Of a DNA stretch of 64,000 nt, positions 36,469 to 43,932 are shown piece after piece. Location of the stretch: the NCBI RefSeq assembly GCF_015840915.1, contig NZ_CP060398.1, positions 62,001-126,000 on the forward strand. Direction: 5' to 3'. Made by a program: the position numbers and the translations under genes. The notes beneath the pieces are model-generated. The model ran no database searches. It was given only the letters and a program-made list of their open reading frames with translations, and was not told the DNA's origin. Origin of the DNA: Synechococcus sp. CBW1002 (GTDB lineage Bacteria > Cyanobacteriota > Cyanobacteriia > PCC-6307 > Cyanobiaceae). Positions within the stretch are counted from its first letter, which is position 1. Every line of letters begins with the position of its first letter.

Positions 36469-37854
36469 ATGAGGTCCATCCAGCCCTGGTTTCGGTGCTG
36501 CGCGGTGGCCTGGATGGTGAGTGCAACAGCCCCCTTGCTCGCCCAGGACATCCCGATTGAGGCGCCCCAGCCAGCCACCGAAGACATCGAGACGATGAAG
36601 GAGGTCGCGAAACTGGAAGCCCTCCATTTCGCGCCCACCACAACGGTGCAACTGCAGATCAATGGCGCCCTGGGGGCACTGCACTACACCGGCAGCGCAA
36701 TCGAGACCTCCAGCAACACGGCAGCGGGAGCTCCCCTGCTCAATGGTCTCAGCTTCAACCACGAGACGAGGCTGACGATCGACACCAGCGTCACCGGCCA
36801 GGATCTGCTGCGGATCCGCTTCCGCGCTGGCAACTTCGCCCGATCCGGCTTTGTCTCCAACGCTCCCACACCACTGTCGCGGCTGGATTTCGCCTTCCAG
36901 GAGCCTGGCTGCACCGCGGAAGAAGGAAACTGCGCGGTGCAACAGATCAGCATCAACAGGGCCTACCTGCAGATCCCCCTCACTCCCGAGATCCGCTTCA
37001 GCTTCGGTGCGCGGATCATGCAACTCGACATGCTGCCCGTGTGGCCGAGCGTTTACAACCAGTCCCCCATTCTCGACCTGTTCCAGTACGCCGGAGCACC
37101 GGGTGCCTACAGCAAGCGGCTCGGCGGAGGCTTCGGTGCCTGGTGGCAGCCCAAGGGCTCACTGCAGGGTCTCAGCCTCGGCTTTGCGTACGTCGCCGGC
37201 CGAGCCGGCAGCTCTGCCCAGGGCGGCGGCCTGTTCTCGGCGAACTCCGGCCAGACCAGCACCATCCAACTGGCCCTGACCCGACCCCAATGGAACATCA
37301 CCGGGGCCTACACCCTCAGCGGCGCCCAGGTGAGGCTGAGGGGGACACCTCTGGCCAGCCAGCTGGCCGAAGAGTCCAGCCAGGGAAGCCTCGGCTCCTG
37401 GTCCGTGGCGGGCTACTGGCAACCCCGCTCCTCCGGCTGGCTGCCTTCGATCAGTGTGGGCTGGGGCCACGACAGCTTCCGTTTCGGTCGCACTCCCGTA
37501 GCCGATGGATCCAGCATCCGTACAAGGTCCTGGTATGCCGGTCTGGTCTGGAGCGATGTGCTGGGCCAGGGCAACAGCCTGGGATTCGCCGTGGGGTCCC
37601 CAGCCCATGTGACGGCCATCCAGGCCCCCGGGCTGAGCTCCATCAACGACGGCGGCCTCGCCTACGAGCTCTCCTACAGGATCGAGGTCAGTGACCGTCT
37701 CACCCTGACGCCAGCGGTCTTCTGGCTGAGCCGCCCTCGCGGCGCCATGACCACGACGTCGGATCTCTCCGAGGCCCTTCTGTCGCCAGCGCCATCGGGC
37801 AACGCCAGCCTTGGCGTCTGGGCCGGAGTGATCCGAACGACGCTGCGCTTCTGA
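36469..37854 (+). CDS. Cyanobacterial outer-membrane porin lacking an SLH domain
   Basis: The protein is 461 residues. Residues 1-25 are a signal peptide (PWFRCCAVAWMVSATAPLLA). A Glu/Lys/Met-rich helical stretch follows at about 35-50, then a beta-rich barrel with amphipathic strands, Gly/Ser turns and aromatic girdles, ending in the terminal Phe typical of outer-membrane proteins. It matches the barrel of cyanobacterial SomA/iron-uptake porins, but the N-terminal SLH domain that anchors most of them to peptidoglycan is absent. It would therefore be a smaller, non-anchored barrel. Its stop originally lay about 10 bp from the convergent gltS stop. Confidence 0.8.
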   Translation: MRSIQPWFRCCAVAWMVSATAPLLAQDIPIEAPQPATEDIETMKEVAKLEALHFAPTTTVQLQINGALGALHYTGSAIETSSNTAAGAPLLNGLSFNHETRLTIDTSVTGQDLLRIRFRAGNFARSGFVSNAPTPLSRLDFAFQEPGCTAEEGNCAVQQISINRAYLQIPLTPEIRFSFGARIMQLDMLPVWPSVYNQSPILDLFQYAGAPGAYSKRLGGGFGAWWQPKGSLQGLSLGFAYVAGRAGSSAQGGGLFSANSGQTSTIQLALTRPQWNITGAYTLSGAQVRLRGTPLASQLAEESSQGSLGSWSVAGYWQPRSSGWLPSISVGWGHDSFRFGRTPVADGSSIRTRSWYAGLVWSDVLGQGNSLGFAVGSPAHVTAIQAPGLSSINDGGLAYELSYRIEVSDRLTLTPAVFWLSRPRGAMTTTSDLSEALLSPAPSGNASLGVWAGVIRTTLRF

Positions 37855-37929
37855 CTGCGTGTGTGATCAACCGAACCAATTCAGGGCACCTCGAAAAATT
37901 AGCTGTTTCCCAGTGTTCTGCAGGCATGC

Positions 37930-37955
37930 AAAAAGCCGCCAATGGCGGCAGGCAG
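37930..37955 (-). terminator. Terminator of the IS5-family transposase gene
   Basis: Read on the minus strand, GCCGCC-ATT-GGCGGC (37935-37949) forms a tight hairpin followed directly by TTTTT. It lies inside the element, about 60 bp after the transposase stop codon, and would also end transcripts running through from gltS. Confidence 0.8.
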
Positions 37956-38014
37956 CAGAATTTTGTATCGGCGACTGAGCTTTTTACTGCGCTATCGGAT
38001 ACTCCTTCGAGGAT

Positions 38015-39058
38015 TCATGCCACCACTGGTGCATGGCTGATGCGCTGAAGATAGCGAAGGAAGTTGAAGGCCAGATTCTTGAGCCCCCACCATGCCTCGT
38101 TCCTTGCCAGCCCAATCTTTCGCGTCAGCTTCCCACCCATTGACATTGTCATGCAGCCGAAGACATGCTCCACACAAGCTCTAATGGCTGACTTGACGCG
38201 ATTAAGGTCCTTGGCGGCGGCGCTGAGCGGGTGATTGCGAGCGCCCTTATCGTGGATCAAGCTTTCGAAGCGCCCCAAGCTCAGCAGATCTTCAAAGCAC
38301 TCACCTGAATAAGCTGAGTCTGCCCAGACATAATCATGTTCATTCTCCGGATCCAGCAGCCGTGGAAGCATCTGACTGTCATGAATATTGGCAGGTGTAA
38401 TAGCATATCGGCGGATAAAGCCATGGTCGACGTCAATGCAGATGCTGTTCTTGTAACCGAAGTAGTTGATGCCGTTCTTTTTAACCCAGCGAGCGTCTAG
38501 ATCCTTCTGCCGCAGGCGATCTGGGTTTTCTTCCCAGCCTTCCGGCAGCCTACCAGCTTTGATTTCCTTGTTCTCGTCACGGGTGTTGCGCTGTTTGGGA
38601 ACAGGTACGAGAGTCGCATCAATAATCTGACCACCACGGGCTTGGAGTCCCTGTGAGCGGAGGTATGCCTCGAACATCTCGAAGAGCTCCCCAATCACTC
38701 CTGCTTTGCGCAGCCTCTCCCTGAACAAGGCGACTGTGGTTGCGTCAGGAATGTTGTTCATCACACCCAGTCCCACAAACTCCTCAAAGGAACGCCTGTC
38801 ATTCACCTGGAACTCAAGCTCGTCATCGCTGAGGTTAAATAGCTGCTGGAGAACAAGCATCTTGAAAAGGATCAGCGGATCAATCCGCTTACGCCCTGCA
38901 TTGCTCTTGCGATCCTGCGCGTATCCTTGGTCAAGTATCGGCTGGAATTTATCCCATGGGATCGAATCAGACAGCCGCTTGAGAACCGGCTTCTTCTCCT
39001 GGAGCTTTGCGACCCTTTGCTGTTCGTCCCAAAAACCTCTTTGGCCCACCGCTGGCAT
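38015..39058 (-). CDS. IS5-family transposase
   Basis: The protein is 347 residues. An N-terminal DUF772-like region (LFKMLVLQQLFNLSDDELEFQ) precedes the DDE catalytic core: Asp in IIDATLVPVPKQ, Asp in VWADSAYSG, and Glu in RACVEHVFG. The frame is intact. It is transcribed in the same direction as gltS, which now reads into the element. Confidence 0.95.
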   Translation of the reverse strand: MPAVGQRGFWDEQQRVAKLQEKKPVLKRLSDSIPWDKFQPILDQGYAQDRKSNAGRKRIDPLILFKMLVLQQLFNLSDDELEFQVNDRRSFEEFVGLGVMNNIPDATTVALFRERLRKAGVIGELFEMFEAYLRSQGLQARGGQIIDATLVPVPKQRNTRDENKEIKAGRLPEGWEENPDRLRQKDLDARWVKKNGINYFGYKNSICIDVDHGFIRRYAITPANIHDSQMLPRLLDPENEHDYVWADSAYSGECFEDLLSLGRFESLIHDKGARNHPLSAAAKDLNRVKSAIRACVEHVFGCMTMSMGGKLTRKIGLARNEAWWGLKNLAFNFLRYLQRISHAPVVA

Positions 39059-39097
39059 ACAGTCTGACTTCCTGATTCTATCGCTATTTCATCGTAA

Positions 39098-40309
39098 TCA
39101 ACCAGCTTGCTGATTTTTCGAGGTGCCCTTCAGAAAGCGCTGAATCACCACGGCGTTGCTGATGTCCACGAAGAAGCCAGACACCAGCGGCACCACAATG
39201 AAGGCCCTGTGGGCCGGTCCGTACCGCTGAGCCACCGCCGACATGTTGGCCATTGCTGTGGGGGTCGCACCCAGGGAGCTCCCGCCGAAGCCGGCGCAGA
39301 TCACAGCGGCTTCGTAGTCACCCCCCATCACCTTGAACACCACGAACAAGGCGAACAGGAAGGTGAGCACAAACTGCGCGGCCAGAATGGCCAGGATCGG
39401 GCCAGCCAGGGAGGCGATCGTCCAGAGCTGCAGGCTCATCAGCGACATCGTCAGAAAGATGCCCAGGGAAATATCCGAGACAATGGCCAGGGAACGGGGC
39501 GGCGCCAGACAACGGATCGGCAGCAGCCGCGGCACGGTGTTGGTGAGGAAGATCGCCGCGAACAGGGTGCAGACGAACAGGGGCAGGTTGCTGCCGGCGG
39601 CCTTGAGGGCTTCGTGCAGCAGTTCACCAAGACCCAGGCTGACATTGAGCCAGAAGAGGGTTCGCAGCAGCGTGAAATAGGTCACCTCCTCCTGCTCACT
39701 CCCGGATCTGCGACTGGTCTCTGGATCCATGGCCTGAGCAGGCATCAGCTGTTGACCCAGAATCAGAATGCGGGCGATCGGTCCTCCCATCAGGGAGGCC
39801 AGCACCAAGCCGAAGGTGGCGCAGGCAATGGCGATTTCCAGGGCATTGCTGATGCCATGGGCTTCGGCGAAGCGCGGCGCCCAGGCGATGGCCGTGCCAT
39901 GGCCACCGAGCAGGGACACGGACCCGCCCAGCAACCCCACGAGTGGATCCAATCCCAGCAGCACTGCCATGCCGACCCCGGTGAGATTCTGAAGAACCAT
40001 GAAAACCACCGTGGAGGCGATCAGGATCAACAGAGGCCAACCACCGGCAAGCAGGGTCTTGATATCGGCATTGAGGCCAATCGCCGCAAAGAAGTAGAGC
40101 AGCAGAAAATCACGTGTCATCAGATTGAAGCTGATCTCCATCCCGTTAATGGAATGGATCAGCGCCAGCAAGATGCAGACCAGCAAACCACTGGTGACCG
40201 GCTCGGGAATATTGAACTCACGAAGAAAGGAAATCTTTCGATTCAGCCATCGACCAAGCGCCAACACCACGATGGCGATATTGAACGTGGCGAAGCTCTC
40301 AAACTGCAT
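39098..40309 (-). CDS. gltS: Sodium/glutamate symporter GltS, C-terminus rewritten by the IS
   Basis: The protein is 403 residues with about ten membrane segments in two inverted halves. Each half has a family loop: GGSVSLLGGHGTAIAW (about residue 130) and CAGFGGSSLGATPTAMANM (about residue 350). GltS imports glutamate with Na+. The reading frame crosses into the right inverted repeat of the IS5-family element: after QRFL the protein ends KGTSKNQQAG. Joining the flanks at the TTCA duplication restores QRFL-NWFG and stop, so the change is confined to the tail. The glutaminase gene lies upstream in the same orientation. Confidence 0.92.
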   Translation of the reverse strand: MQFESFATFNIAIVVLALGRWLNRKISFLREFNIPEPVTSGLLVCILLALIHSINGMEISFNLMTRDFLLLYFFAAIGLNADIKTLLAGGWPLLILIASTVVFMVLQNLTGVGMAVLLGLDPLVGLLGGSVSLLGGHGTAIAWAPRFAEAHGISNALEIAIACATFGLVLASLMGGPIARILILGQQLMPAQAMDPETSRRSGSEQEEVTYFTLLRTLFWLNVSLGLGELLHEALKAAGSNLPLFVCTLFAAIFLTNTVPRLLPIRCLAPPRSLAIVSDISLGIFLTMSLMSLQLWTIASLAGPILAILAAQFVLTFLFALFVVFKVMGGDYEAAVICAGFGGSSLGATPTAMANMSAVAQRYGPAHRAFIVVPLVSGFFVDISNAVVIQRFLKGTSKNQQAG

Positions 40310-40355
40310 GGAGGTTCATATGCAGGACAAGGGAACGATCAGACCTGAGGGAGCA

Positions 40356-40823
40356 TCATTCGCACCCCTTAACGGAGATGCGATAGCTGAAACCAATCGC
40401 CGCTGGCCTGCTGCTGGAGCCGACCCGGAAGTTCATCAGATTGGTCCGCTTACCAGGAACGGCCTTGAATGGACCGAACTTGCGGCCCGCCCCTGGTTCG
40501 AAGGTCGGTGTTTCGTTCACCACCTGCAGGCTGGTGCCATCGGTGAAGCGCATGAACGCGGAAATCGGGAAGGTGGCCCGCTCCGAGGACGCCGATGTGA
40601 AGAAGAACTGGTAAGAACGAAACGGCCGATCCACGATGAAGTCGGTGTTCCAGTTGGTGTTGCCCAGCAGGCGATCCGGACCGATCCGCTTGGAGACGAC
40701 GGGATCACCACTGCCACCCAGTGGCATCAGAAAGCTGCAGCTGGCCTTGGCACTGGCGACGCCTAATCCAGCAGTCGCCAGGGCAGCCAACAGAAGCGGC
40801 TGGATCAGACGAATCGAAATCAT
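40356..40823 (-). CDS. Small secreted protein of unknown function
   Basis: The protein is 155 residues. Residues 1-27 are a signal peptide (ISIRLIQPLLLAALATAGLG then AKA), and the mature part has only two cysteines, Cys29 next to the cut site and Cys154 at the end, which could pair. The body is beta-rich (FRSYQFFFTSASSERATFPI, IGFSYRISVKGCE). I do not recognise a family. It sits between glutaminase (78 bp) and gltS (46 bp) on the same strand, so a periplasmic role in the same process is possible. The ATG at 40823 was chosen for the signal peptide. Confidence 0.65.
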   Translation of the reverse strand: MISIRLIQPLLLAALATAGLGVASAKASCSFLMPLGGSGDPVVSKRIGPDRLLGNTNWNTDFIVDRPFRSYQFFFTSASSERATFPISAFMRFTDGTSLQVVNETPTFEPGAGRKFGPFKAVPGKRTNLMNFRVGSSSRPAAIGFSYRISVKGCE

Positions 40824-40901
40824 TGTCAGAAGGGCACTTCCAGAACGCAGCATGACAGCCCACTCCGCGTTGGGCATGGACAAATCCACTACAGCGCCCC
40901 C

Positions 40902-41882
40902 TTATCCTTCCGGCCTGGAAGCAAAGAGGTTCAGTCCCAGCGCTTCCGAGAGGAACCTGGCGGTGAGTTGACCGCGCACGCTGTTACCCGCCTCATCCAG
41001 AGGCGCTGAATACGTGGCCAGCCCACCTTTTCCGGGTGCCACGGTGATCATGCCGCCCGCCACCCCGCTCTTGCCGGGGAGCCCGGTGGCATAGAGCCAG
41101 TCGCCGGAGGTTTCGTAGAGCCCGGCGGTGACCATCACCGCCAGCACATGCTGGCAGTGGACCGCATCGATCACCTGCTCGCCCGTGACGGGCTGGCGAC
41201 CACCGTTGGCCAGGGTCGCCGCCATCACCGCCAGGTCTGAGGCCGTCACGCTGAGGGAACACTGGCGGGTGTAGAGGTCAGTGGCTTCTTCGGGATCCCA
41301 CCAGATGCGGTCGTGATCACTGAGCAGGGTGGCGATGCCGGCATTGCGCCGATTCGAGGCCAGCTCCGATTCGCAGACGACCTGATCGATCTCGAGGCGT
41401 CGACCTGCAAAACGGGAGAAGCCGTCCTGAATGAAGGCCCACTTGTCCTCCATGGTGGCGCCAGGAGCCAGACTAGTGGCAGCGATCGCCCCAGCATTCA
41501 CCATCGGATTGGAGAGACCTTCACCACTGCGCTCCACAGCCAGGACAGAATTGAATGGCAGGCCGGTACTGTTCACCCCAAGCTTCTCGCGGGCAGCAGC
41601 CTCACCAATCGCCTGGCAGATCAAAGCAAACAGGAATGGCTTCGAGATGCTCTGAATACTGAAGGCCAGCCGAGCCTCGCCCGCTTCGAACAACGCGCCT
41701 CCACTGCTGGATACGCAGAGGCCGAAATGTTCGGGAGTCGCCGCTGCCAGGGCGTGAATGTAATCGGCAACCCGGCCATCCAGCACGGGAGAGAATCTCC
41801 GATGGGCCTCTACGACCAGATCCTGAACCACCTCTGGGGTGGGCAGATGGCCGGTGGAGACCCATTCGGACACGGACCTCAT
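40902..41882 (-). CDS. glsA: Glutaminase
   Basis: The protein is 326 residues, a serine-dependent beta-lactamase-fold glutaminase that converts glutamine to glutamate and ammonia. The nucleophile Ser-x-x-Lys is in SIQSISKPF, and other family motifs are NSVLAVERSGEGLSNPMVNAG (partly quoted), the Tyr-containing LYTRQCSLSVTASDLAVMA and LPGKSGVAGGM near the end. The ATG at 41882 (MRSVSEW) fits family length. The frame is open upstream but overlaps the Anbu gene end. The gene is 62 bp after Anbu and upstream of gltS. Confidence 0.94.
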   Translation of the reverse strand: MRSVSEWVSTGHLPTPEVVQDLVVEAHRRFSPVLDGRVADYIHALAAATPEHFGLCVSSSGGALFEAGEARLAFSIQSISKPFLFALICQAIGEAAAREKLGVNSTGLPFNSVLAVERSGEGLSNPMVNAGAIAATSLAPGATMEDKWAFIQDGFSRFAGRRLEIDQVVCESELASNRRNAGIATLLSDHDRIWWDPEEATDLYTRQCSLSVTASDLAVMAATLANGGRQPVTGEQVIDAVHCQHVLAVMVTAGLYETSGDWLYATGLPGKSGVAGGMITVAPGKGGLATYSAPLDEAGNSVRGQLTARFLSEALGLNLFASRPEG

Positions 41883-41944
41883 GGTGGGCAGGCGGGGTTG
41901 GGTGGGGATGAGAGCCAGAGCGAAAGGGAGTGGGCTCGGCCGGA

Positions 41945-42706
41945 TCAAGCCGGCGTCGATTGCTCCCAGGCGAAATGGGGGAGCCGATAGAGCGCCTCTC
42001 TCTGAGCGTTGCTCCAAGTCTCGATCATGGCGGAAAGTTCGGGTGCATCCGCCTCAAACTTGACCTGGTGGGAGATTGCCAGCGTATTGCGAGGAACGAT
42101 GGCCAGCTCGAACGGGGGACCTACTGTGAGATTGGAGCGCTGGGTGAGAACCTCCGAAATCAGACAGAGCCGGGCAGCATCTTCAAGGGAAAGGTTGGCG
42201 TGGCCCACATTGTCGAGCGGCGGCTTGCCATATTTCGTCTCACCGATCTGAAGATAAGGGGTCTCACGGGTGGCCATCACCGCATTGCCCTGCGGATAGA
42301 TCATGTAAAGGCCGTGGGATTCCCCACCGACCTGACCTCCAAGGATGAACGAGGCCCCAACGTCAGCACCAACCTCTTTCAATGCAGGCCCATCCTGCCG
42401 TTGTACAGCGAGACTCACCTGACCAACATAGGCAGCCGCCTCGAAGAGGTACTCGCAAGACTGTAAGTTTTTTCCACCCTCATGGTCATCGCCACTCGCC
42501 CGATCAAGGTCTCTGTGTATCCAATTCAAAACGGCCTGCGTGGTAGCAAGATTTCCGGCAGTCAGCAGAACAAACAATCGATCCGACGCCGGCTGAAACA
42601 CATGCATCTTGCTATAGGTTGAGATGTAGTCTACGCCTGCATTTGTACGGGAGTCAGAGGCAAAGACTAGCCCCTTCTCAAGCCAATAACCAATGCAATA
42701 GGTCAC
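41945..42706 (-). CDS. Anbu-type proteasome-like N-terminal threonine peptidase
   Basis: The protein is 253 residues. It matches Anbu (ancestral beta-subunit) from the first residue: TYCIGYWLEKGLVFASDSR, with Asp17, and Lys32 in YSKMHVF. N-terminal nucleophile enzymes need Thr at position 1 after Met removal. An ATG at 42715 would give MAQVTYC, while the GTG at 42706 gives M-TYC, so I chose the GTG. Anbu forms hexameric lock-washer assemblies and is often encoded with an ATP-grasp ligase, an alpha-E protein and a transglutaminase. None is nearby; here the partner genes are glutaminase and GltS. Confidence 0.88.
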   Translation of the reverse strand: MTYCIGYWLEKGLVFASDSRTNAGVDYISTYSKMHVFQPASDRLFVLLTAGNLATTQAVLNWIHRDLDRASGDDHEGGKNLQSCEYLFEAAAYVGQVSLAVQRQDGPALKEVGADVGASFILGGQVGGESHGLYMIYPQGNAVMATRETPYLQIGETKYGKPPLDNVGHANLSLEDAARLCLISEVLTQRSNLTVGPPFELAIVPRNTLAISHQVKFEADAPELSAMIETWSNAQREALYRLPHFAWEQSTPA

Positions 42707-42897
42707 TTGAGCCAAGCCAGGGATGTACTGGCGAAATCCTAGGATCCGCTCAAGCTCCCATCTGCCCCGCCACAGGCTCCACCGACCAGTAGATCGACAA
42801 TTGCACGAAGGATGGCGCTCGATCAGCGAACCAGCGGCCTCTGGCTGAGTTTTCGATGATTCGCGCTAAAAAAGGGCCCACAACGTCTTCAGCAGCG

Positions 42898-43428
42898 ATG
42901 GCCCGTCCCTACCAACCATCACTTCTGCGGCTGCTGCACGGCCCAACGGCTGCGCTGGTGTCTCTGGCCTGGCTGAGCGGGCTGCTCCTGTATTCCAATG
43001 ACGACGGCCGCTGGGGGCGCCTGCCACTGAGGCTCGGTGGAGACTGGATCGACATCCACGGCTCGATCGGCGTACTGCTCTGGCCCCTGGCCATCCTGTT
43101 CGCCCTTTACGCCGTCAGCATGGGGCGCCGGCAGCTGCAGAAGCCCGCCAATGCCATCACCCTGCTCGCCCTGGCGCTGGCTGTGGGGAGTGGCAAATTA
43201 ATGGACGAAGACTGGCTGAAGGATGGTCAACTCGATCATGTTGTCTATTCGGTGCATCTTCTGGCCTGGCTGGTCATGGCAGGAGCTGTGCTGGTCCACA
43301 TTCTGGCCGTGCTGCAACGCGGCGGAGTGCCGCTGGTCCGATCGATGGCGAGCCTTCGAATCCGTGCCAACGACATGCCACGCGACTGGCCTGGCCAGAT
43401 CAGACGGGCTTTGACCTGGAGAGGCTGA
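42898..43428 (+). CDS. Cytochrome b561-like membrane protein
   Basis: The protein is 176 residues with four hydrophobic segments. Histidines sit at helix positions suited to haem b ligation: LLRLLHGPTAA in helix 1, WIDIHGSIG in helix 2, and YSVHLLAWLVM and VLVHILAVL in helices 3 and 4. This is the pattern of the cytochrome b561/Ni-hydrogenase b-subunit fold. It would transfer electrons across the membrane from an unknown donor. ATGs at 42856 and 42898 are possible; I chose the second, right before RPYQPSLLRLLHG. Confidence 0.8.
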   Translation: MARPYQPSLLRLLHGPTAALVSLAWLSGLLLYSNDDGRWGRLPLRLGGDWIDIHGSIGVLLWPLAILFALYAVSMGRRQLQKPANAITLLALALAVGSGKLMDEDWLKDGQLDHVVYSVHLLAWLVMAGAVLVHILAVLQRGGVPLVRSMASLRIRANDMPRDWPGQIRRALTWRG

Positions 43429-43604
43429 CAGCAGCATTCGGCTCCGCTGGATGCCATGGTCAGCAGGAATCAATAAATACGCCGATTGATGGGGGTGACG
43501 TCACCACCGCCGCGGCGGAGAGATCGTCGAGGCTGGCCTCCAGCTTCAGCCCGGCGCCGAAAGGACAGATACCGAGGCCCACCACGTGAAGCGCTTGAGC
43601 CTGA
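43429..43604. other. Intergenic stretch with no recognised feature
   Basis: This covers the gap from the cytochrome gene to the HicB remnant. A minus-strand frame continues through it (to 43460) in a different frame from the remnant but shows no convincing homology. It may be decayed downstream sequence of the same antitoxin gene. Confidence 0.3.
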
Positions 43605-43742
43605 TCAACCAGCAAACGACCCCAACTTGATTCCATATGCATCAGCAGACGAATTTCCGCAAGCAAGGACTCCAGGCAGCTGCCGCACCTCGGCCATCCA
43701 ACGTCCACCTGCTTCTTGTTCGCATTCCAACGTGAAACTCAT
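43605..43742 (-). pseudogene. HicB-like antitoxin remnant
   Basis: A 45-residue fragment opens with the HicB N-terminal strand pattern FTLECEQEAGGRWMAEVRQL followed by PGVLACGNSSADA, then hits a stop codon where the helical half of the domain should continue. Normal HicB proteins are 70 residues or more, and no HicA toxin gene is visible on either side. The next region in another frame does not restore the family sequence clearly, so the gene is broken by more than one event. Confidence 0.55.
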
Positions 43743-43932
43743 GGTGACCTCGCAGCTGATGCCACTTGAGCCAGAACCCAGGCTAGAGCGCATCCATTCC
43801 TCTCGCCCAGCTGGGCGCCCATCCCAGAGATTCGGCTAACGATTAGCGGAGCCCTACCGCAATCCTAAAATAGAGTTTTAGCAAGATACTAGATTGTCCT
43901 AGACGGCGGCAACAGTTCAGACTCTGTATCCG

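Larger units (their letters stand above)
37884..39128 (-). mobile_element. IS5-family insertion sequence in the 3' end of gltS
   Basis: The 1,245-bp element is bounded by 20-bp inverted repeats, 37884-37903 (GGGCACCTCGAAAAATTAGC) and 39109-39128, with one mismatch. A 4-bp target duplication TTCA lies outside both ends (37880-37883, 39129-39132). It carries one transposase gene and its own terminator. Perfect target duplication and an intact transposase suggest a recent insertion. Confidence 0.95.

Noticed and set aside
37930-37955. Hairpin after the porin gene as a porin terminator
   Set aside because: The T-run is on the minus strand and the hairpin lies inside the IS5 element, so it belongs to the transposase gene.
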